DNA from: Terriglobales bacterium
GTDB lineage: Bacteria; Acidobacteriota; Terriglobia; Terriglobales; Acidobacteriaceae
Assembly (NCBI GenBank): GCA_035454605.1
Contig: DATIGQ010000207.1
Location: 1-36,697, forward strand
Length of the DNA stretch: 36,697 nucleotides
Reading direction: 5' to 3'
Numbering within the stretch: position 1 is the first letter of the stretch; each line of letters starts with the position of its first letter. Of the stretch, positions 32,576-36,697 are shown one piece after another. Position numbers and translations under genes: made by a program. Below the pieces are notes generated by a model that was given only the letters and a program-made list of their open reading frames with translations, made no database searches and was not told where the DNA came from.

Positions 32576-32997
32576 TGCTTCTCTCCGATGGCGATGTGGT
32601 AGGCGTCGACGGCGGCGATGACGTTCAGGAGCCCCGCCACCACGATGTACTTGGTGCCGTAGTCGGCGGTGGCGAGGTTGATGGAGCCGCGTCCCCAGTC
32701 CATCATGCGGGTGACGATGTAGAAGAGGCCGGCGCCCAGGTCGCCCACGAAGCCCAGCATATCCAGGATGTCGCCGGTATTGGGCGAGTACACCTTGCCC
32801 TGCATCAGGATCCCGAGAACGAACATGACGGCGACCGAGACCAGGAGCAGCGCGCCGCGAATCCAGCGCTGGAGCAGGAAGTGGCCGCCGCCGGGAACCA
32901 GCCAGGCGACGATGGTGACGACCACCGCCCACGGAGTGACAGGCTTGCGCGCAGGCTTGGCTTTCTCCGCCGGGGCTGCAGTGGTGGCTTCGGCCAT
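32572..32997 (-). CDS. DUF6677-like membrane protein
   Basis: A 141-residue protein with a short Lys/Ala/Pro N-terminus and three or four hydrophobic segments. The block WLVPGGGHFLLQRWIRGALL, followed by MFVLGILMQGKVYSPN and a DMLGFVGDLGAG segment, is recognised as a family seen mainly in Acidobacteriota and named DUF6677 as far as I recall. Its ATG overlaps the stop of the M24 peptidase gene (TGATG), and its stop overlaps the next GTG. The function is unknown. Confidence 0.75.
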   Translation of the reverse strand: MAEATTAAPAEKAKPARKPVTPWAVVVTIVAWLVPGGGHFLLQRWIRGALLLVSVAVMFVLGILMQGKVYSPNTGDILDMLGFVGDLGAGLFYIVTRMMDWGRGSINLATADYGTKYIVVAGLLNVIAAVDAYHIAIGEKQ

Positions 32998-34163
32998 CAG
33001 ATGAGCACGATCTCCTGCTGGATTTTCCCTGTGACTTCGGCACGGCCGGGGCGCACGAGCACGTTCACTTCGCTGCGCACGCCGAACTCGGGCAGGTAGA
33101 TGCCGGGCTCGATGGAGAAGCAGGAGTTGGGAATGATCTCGCGCTCGTCTTTGGTCTCGAGGTTGTCCATGTTGGCGCCGTTGGCGTGGACCGAGGTGCC
33201 GATGGAGTGGCCGGTACGGTGGACGAACTGGGCTCCGTAGCCGGCGGCGGCGATGTGCTGGCGAGTCGCCTGGTCCACTTCCCAGCCGCAGATACGGCGG
33301 CCCTGGGCGACGGCGTCCTGCACGGTCTTGACGCCGACATCGCGGGCGCCGCGCACGATCTCGAAAATCTTCCGGTGGCGGTCGGGAATGGACTTGCCCA
33401 CGAAGCCGGTCCAGGTGATGTCGTAGTAGACCGAATCCGGCTGGTCGAGGCGAGCCCAGATGTCGAGCAGGACGAAGTCGCCCTCACGGATGGGAGCGGA
33501 GCGGTCGGCGCGGGGCTCGTAGTGCGGGTCGCCGGAATGCGCGTTCACGCCCACGATGGGCGCGTCTTCGGTCACCAGCTTTTCGCGGGCGAAGGCTTCC
33601 ATGATCCACTGCTGCATCTCGAATTCGTGGGTGCCGCTGCTGCGGACGCGGCGTCCGATCTCCTGGAAGGCGGCGGCGGTGATGGCGTCGATTTTGTCGC
33701 GGGCGGCGTAGTGGGTCTGGATCTGGGCGTCGCTCCAGGTGGCCTCGAAGCGGGCCACCAGGTTGCCGGAGCTGGCGATTTCCTTGCCGAAGCCGCGGAT
33801 GAGCTCGATGGTGCCGGCATCAACCAAACCGATGTAGGGGACCAGGTTGTTGGGCGAATACTGCATGGCGATGACGCGATAGGGCGCGAGCATCGCCTTG
33901 AGGTTCTCCCAGAGTTCCTGCCATGCCGAGTATTCACGCTTGGAGCCGGGCAGGGAGTCGAGATGGCCGGCCTCGATGCGGTGAACAAGCTTCGAGGGCT
34001 CGCCCTGGGCGGGGATTAGATAGAACCAGCGGCGGGTGACCATCAGGCTTTCCGGGAGGCCGAGGACGCGGTAGGCAATGGGGTCGCGATGGTGGTGGTC
34101 GTAAAAGAGCCAGGCGTCAAACTGCTGCTCGCGCAGGGCAGACTGGATAGCGGCTAGGTCCAT
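32997..34163 (-). CDS. M24-family metallopeptidase, Xaa-Pro dipeptidase-like
   Basis: A 388-residue aminopeptidase P / prolidase-like protein. The N-terminal creatinase-type domain includes DAWLFYDHHHRDPIAYRVLG. The C-terminal pita-bread domain retains all five metal ligands: Asp in VLLDIWARL, Asp in VYYDITWTG, His in HRTGHSIGTSVH, Glu in SIEPGIYLPEFG and Glu in VRSEVNVLV. ATG at 34161-34163 gives MDLAAIQSALREQQFD; upstream codons would translate the heptad spacer. It is the first gene of a tightly overlapping three-gene run. Actual substrate specificity is unknown. Confidence 0.9.
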   Translation of the reverse strand: MDLAAIQSALREQQFDAWLFYDHHHRDPIAYRVLGLPESLMVTRRWFYLIPAQGEPSKLVHRIEAGHLDSLPGSKREYSAWQELWENLKAMLAPYRVIAMQYSPNNLVPYIGLVDAGTIELIRGFGKEIASSGNLVARFEATWSDAQIQTHYAARDKIDAITAAAFQEIGRRVRSSGTHEFEMQQWIMEAFAREKLVTEDAPIVGVNAHSGDPHYEPRADRSAPIREGDFVLLDIWARLDQPDSVYYDITWTGFVGKSIPDRHRKIFEIVRGARDVGVKTVQDAVAQGRRICGWEVDQATRQHIAAAGYGAQFVHRTGHSIGTSVHANGANMDNLETKDEREIIPNSCFSIEPGIYLPEFGVRSEVNVLVRPGRAEVTGKIQQEIVLI

Positions 34164-34182
34164 GGGCGAAACAGCTATTTTA

Positions 34183-34238
34183 CAGGACGCAGGAGGCGGG
34201 GCACAGGAGGCGGGAGGCAGGGGGCGGGATGCAGGAAA
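34183..34238 (-). repeat. 8-unit heptad array upstream of the M24 peptidase
   Basis: Eight words of the form CRGGRNG on the + strand (CAGGACG, CAGGAGG, CGGGGCA, CAGGAGG, CGGGAGG, CAGGGGG, CGGGATG, CAGGAAA) fill the gap between the POT-like transporter stop and the M24 start. The strand is highly purine-biased, so the - strand transcript is pyrimidine-rich and cannot supply a Shine-Dalgarno. Confidence 0.82.
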
Positions 34239-34240
34239 AT

Positions 34241-35521
34241 CTAGGCGGACGCGGTGGCCGCGGTCTTCTCCGGCTGGACGATGCGGTTGTAGATCCAGAG
34301 GAGCAGAGCGGTAGCCACGCCGACGCCGGTGACCGCCCACCAGATCAGCTCCGGCTGCTGCTGTACTTCCCCGAATTGATGGAGGAGCTTGCCGCCCAGC
34401 CAGCCCGCCGCCAGCGAGCCGATGCCGATGGGCAGGAAAGCGAAGCCCAGGTAAGCGCCCTGCTGCCCGGGCGGCGCCAGGCGCGAGATGTATTCGTAGT
34501 AGCGCGGCGCCTGCGTGATCTCTCCCAGGGCCACGACCACCAGCGTGACGTAGGCCATGGTCACCGTGGGGTGGACGGCGAGGATGACCCAGGCGAGCGC
34601 GGAGATGAGCGTCCCCAGGGTGATGGCGTGGAATGAGGGCAGCTTGCGGATGAGGAAGTTGACGACGACAGTGAGCGAAATCACCGTAAGGGGACCGGCG
34701 GTGAGCATGAGTTCGGTGTCGGCTTGAGCGTCAACATATTTGACGACGTAGAGCGGCAGGATGATGAACTCCTGCCAGAAGACGATCCAGTAGCCGGAGA
34801 AAATCAGAAGAAAAGCCATGAAGCGGGGGTTGGAGAACACCGTCCAAAAGTTGCGGGCGGTCTGGCGGAGGTCGGTGGGACGGGAGTCGGCGGAACGAGC
34901 CGGCTCCTTGAACAGGAGCAGCACGGCGAAAAACATCAGGAAGACGCTGAGAGCGGCGACGCGGAAGACGTTCTCGACACTCATGCGCTGGTGCACCCAG
35001 GAGGCAACGTAGGGCCCGGCGGCGCCGCCGATGTTCACCAGCGTGTAGTAAATCGAGTAGCCGAGGGAGCGGACATTCTCGCGCGAGGCGTGGGCGGTGG
35101 TGCCGACCACGGCGGGCTTGACCAGGGCGACGCCCAGCGCGGGGAGCATGAGGACGAACGCCACCAGCGCGCCCAGCGGAACCAGGTCTCGAACCGGAGC
35201 GAGCCACGGGGCTCCAATCGAGCCCAGCAGGAAGTAGGCGACGCTCAGGATGAGGTAGGCAAGGGAAAGGGCACGGCGGAAACCGAGGCGGTCCGTGACC
35301 GCTCCTCCGAACGCCGCCAGGAACCAGACCAGCCCGCCGAAGAGACCGGTGAGGTTCGAGGCTTCCTGCGTGGGGAACTCGAGCGTCTCATGCAGGTAGC
35401 GGGCGAGCGAGGCGAAGGCGGCGTAGTAGGAGAGGCGCTCGAAAAGCTCGGTGACGTTGGCCACCCAGAAGGGGCGGTCGAAGCCGGCGCGGATTTCGGC
35501 GAGGCGCTGGGACAAGCCCAT
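34241..35521 (-). CDS. MFS transporter, POT/PTR2-like
   Basis: A 426-residue membrane protein with about twelve hydrophobic segments. ELFERLSYYAAFASLARYL near residue 25 closely matches the proton-coupled oligopeptide transporter signature (E-x-x-E-R-F/L-x-Y-Y). The following GGAVTDRLGFRRAL is an MFS motif A, and a middle loop EPARSADSRPTDLRQTARNF joins the halves. Neighbouring a prolidase-like peptidase, a role in peptide uptake followed by cleavage is plausible, but this is inference. ATG at 35519-35521. The spacer to yggU is a short heptad array. Confidence 0.84.
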   Translation of the reverse strand: MGLSQRLAEIRAGFDRPFWVANVTELFERLSYYAAFASLARYLHETLEFPTQEASNLTGLFGGLVWFLAAFGGAVTDRLGFRRALSLAYLILSVAYFLLGSIGAPWLAPVRDLVPLGALVAFVLMLPALGVALVKPAVVGTTAHASRENVRSLGYSIYYTLVNIGGAAGPYVASWVHQRMSVENVFRVAALSVFLMFFAVLLLFKEPARSADSRPTDLRQTARNFWTVFSNPRFMAFLLIFSGYWIVFWQEFIILPLYVVKYVDAQADTELMLTAGPLTVISLTVVVNFLIRKLPSFHAITLGTLISALAWVILAVHPTVTMAYVTLVVVALGEITQAPRYYEYISRLAPPGQQGAYLGFAFLPIGIGSLAAGWLGGKLLHQFGEVQQQPELIWWAVTGVGVATALLLWIYNRIVQPEKTAATASA

Positions 35522-35525
35522 GAAT

Positions 35526-35560
35526 CAGGTCTCAGGTGTCAGGTCTCGGGTGTCAGGAAA
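35526..35560 (-). repeat. Heptad array over the 3' end of yggU
   Basis: Five units on the + strand (CAGGTCT, CAGGTGT, CAGGTCT, CGGGTGT, CAGGAAA) run from the spacer into the end of yggU, whose stop is at 35539-35541. The last several residues of YggU (PFLTPET) are therefore repeat-encoded, as with the MFS gene at 17857-17884. Confidence 0.78.
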
Positions 35561-35844
35561 GGCGCAAATCGTCGCCCCGCCTCCTCCGCCGAAAGGCCGG
35601 CAATCGCCACTACCTTGCGACGACTGCTCTGGCCCGCGGCTATGGTAATCGACGAGCGGGGCACGTTCAAAATCTCCGCCAGAAATTCCACCAGAGCCTG
35701 GTTGGCGCGCCCCTCGAGGGGCGGGGCGGTGAGCGCGATCTTCAGAGCGTCTCCGAGTTGGCCGACAATCGCGTTGCGCTTGGCGCGAGGCTGCACCTTG
35801 ACGGCAAACCTGGCGCCGTCACCCGCGTTGTGGACCGGAATCAT
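35539..35844 (-). CDS. yggU: DUF167 family protein (YggU)
   Basis: A 101-residue DUF167 protein. The motif VKVQPRAKRNAIVG followed by LKIALTAPPLEGRANQALVEFL and the VPRSSITIAAGQSSRRKVV block is diagnostic. Function is not settled; in E. coli yggU lies near yggS and yggT, and yggS is indeed the next - strand gene here. ATG at 35842-35844 is preferred over a TTG ten codons upstream. The C-terminus is written in heptad repeat sequence. Confidence 0.92.
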   Translation of the reverse strand: MIPVHNAGDGARFAVKVQPRAKRNAIVGQLGDALKIALTAPPLEGRANQALVEFLAEILNVPRSSITIAAGQSSRRKVVAIAGLSAEEAGRRFAPFLTPET

Positions 35845-35898
35845 TTCGTCGCTTATGGTCGCAAGAGCCAACAATAGGCGGCACGGTACACCTGTGCC

Positions 35899-35927
35899 TG
35901 GACTTCCGAAACGACATCGGCTCTAAT
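35899..35927 (+). promoter_or_regulatory. Possible promoter close to a GTG start
   Basis: TGGACT (35899-35904) and TCTAAT (35922-35927) are 17 bp apart, with 4/6 and 5/6 consensus matches. Transcription would start about 35934, almost at the GTG at 35936, so the mRNA could be leaderless. The evidence is only by eye. Confidence 0.35.
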
Positions 35928-35935
35928 TCTCGCAC

Positions 35936-36493
35936 GTGACGCTAGGACTGTCGGAAACGACGCCGCGAAGCGAGAGCCGCCTCAAGGCTCTATTCTGGCC
36001 GTCCGTGGATAGTGGGACGGACGTAGATTACCTGGGTACACAGGGCCTTTGGGTGGCAACGCTTGTTGCTGCTGGTTCTTTTGTGGTGTCGCTGGTTTCG
36101 GGTCAGTGGGTTGCAGGGACGCTGATGCTGGTGTTCTATTTTATCGGTGGTATTGGTATCCGAGAACGAAACAGGTACGCGGCGGTAGTTGTCTTCGTTG
36201 TCTACGCGTTGGAGGCGATCAGCGCCGGCCTAGGGATTGTGCGAATAATATTCGCCGCCTTGCTGCTTTCCAATGTACGCGCCACGTTCATCGCATCACG
36301 GTGGAAGGCGGAGTCGGAGGAAGCTGCGATTCCCCCACGTCTCAGCGAGACTCTGAGCGATCGCTTCTCTGACCAGCTGCCGATGTGGCTTTGGCCCAAG
36401 ATTCGCATTCCCTACTACATATTCTCGTCTGTGCTCCTGGCTCTGATGGCGGTCGGACTGGTTGTGATGACTGGCCGCGGCGTGACCCGCTAG
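35936..36493 (+). CDS. Uncharacterised membrane protein
   Basis: A 185-residue protein with an N-terminal soluble segment (about 36 residues), four hydrophobic segments between residues 38 and 112 with FVVSLVSGQWVAGTLMLVFY and the conserved-looking GIRERNRYAAVVVFVVYALE, a charged loop, and a last membrane helix near the C-terminus. The family is not recognised. The start is GTG at 35936 and no Shine-Dalgarno is visible. It sits on the opposite strand between yggU and yggS. Confidence 0.68.
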   Translation: MTLGLSETTPRSESRLKALFWPSVDSGTDVDYLGTQGLWVATLVAAGSFVVSLVSGQWVAGTLMLVFYFIGGIGIRERNRYAAVVVFVVYALEAISAGLGIVRIIFAALLLSNVRATFIASRWKAESEEAAIPPRLSETLSDRFSDQLPMWLWPKIRIPYYIFSSVLLALMAVGLVVMTGRGVTR

Positions 36494-36509
36494 GAGCTCC
36501 AGTCCCTCA

Positions 36510-36697
36510 TTAGGTCGTACTCCGCGGGCCGAAGATGGCGGTGCCGAGGCGGACACAGGTGGAGCCTTCTTCGATGGCAACCTCAAAGTCATGGGACATG
36601 CCGATGGAGAGTTCGTCCATGGAGACGGCGGGGAGACGACGGGCGGCGATCGTGTCGCGCAACTCGCGCAGGCGGCGGAAGTAGGGGCGGGCGCCTT
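36510..36697 (-). CDS. yggS: YggS-family pyridoxal phosphate homeostasis protein, C-terminal fragment
   Basis: The last 62 codons of a YggS/PROSC protein enter from the right edge; the start is outside. [20 protein letters not shown] followed by [12 protein letters not shown] is the highly conserved C-terminal phosphate-binding end of this PLP-binding family, which buffers free PLP. The stop TAA is at 36510-36512, 17 bp from the convergent stop of the + strand membrane protein gene. Confidence 0.95.
   Translation of the reverse strand, partial: GARPYFRRLRELRDTIAARRLPAVSMDELSIGMSHDFEVAIEEGSTCVRLGTAIFGPRSTT

Noticed and set aside
32393-33043. 216-codon - strand frame covering the two small membrane genes
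   Set aside because: Most of it is Arg/His-rich out-of-frame translation of the DUF6677-like gene; only its last 60 codons match a membrane protein, which has its own GTG start at 32575.
34724-35926. 400-codon + strand frame antisense to the POT-like transporter and yggU
   Set aside because: Composition (Glu/Gly/Arg/Val-rich without structure) and overlap with two well-supported genes mark it as a shadow.

Overview
The window is GC-rich chromosomal DNA that looks like Acidobacteriota (probably class Terriglobia). That placement is inferred from protein style, gene order and several small conserved membrane proteins; it is not proven by a marker search. No rRNA, tRNA, CRISPR array or insertion sequence was recognised.

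Positions 1-16608 hold an uninterrupted S10-spc-alpha ribosomal protein supercluster on the + strand, running from the 3' end of tuf through rpsJ to rplQ. It includes secY, adk, map, infA, the very short rpmJ and rpoA. It closes with a strong intrinsic terminator at 16643-16674. S14, S4, L36 and L24 all carry the cysteine sets of the zinc-binding paralogues. Positions 16696-19897 hold an MFS transporter, then a VanZ-like membrane protein and guaB on the - strand.

Positions 20004-23242 look like an accessory block. A - strand protein has a Cx9Cx10Cx2H motif and its own consensus promoter. Facing away from it is a mercury-type operon: a MerR with the three Hg-sensing cysteines and a mer-like operator, a thioredoxin-like/MerC-like membrane fusion, a small Cys-rich thioredoxin, a MerT-like protein, and a membrane-anchored thioredoxin-fold protein. 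The last is interrupted by an in-frame TGA that is best read as selenocysteine. Its motif is Sec-Ser-Thr-Cys, and a bacterial SECIS-like hairpin begins 10 nt after the TGA with its apical loop 17 nt after it. merA and merP are absent from the window.

Positions 23262-29412 are the rimP-nusA-infB-ylxP transcription/translation cluster, with a promoter and attenuator-like leader hairpin and with rbfA inverted at its end. The remainder carries a membrane glycosyltransferase, a GNAT protein, a - strand run (60-aa membrane protein, DUF6677-like protein, M24 peptidase, POT-like transporter, yggU), a + strand membrane protein, and the 3' end of yggS.

The most pervasive unexplained signal is an intergenic repeat system. 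At least sixteen spacers are built from degenerate tandem words of exactly 7 bp, with different words in different spacers but the same period. The longest runs for 25 units (29428-29602). Several arrays lie inside the ribosomal operon and supply the sequence directly upstream of start codons. Others run over the 3' ends of genes. They resemble in concept the short tandemly repeated heptanucleotides of filamentous cyanobacteria.
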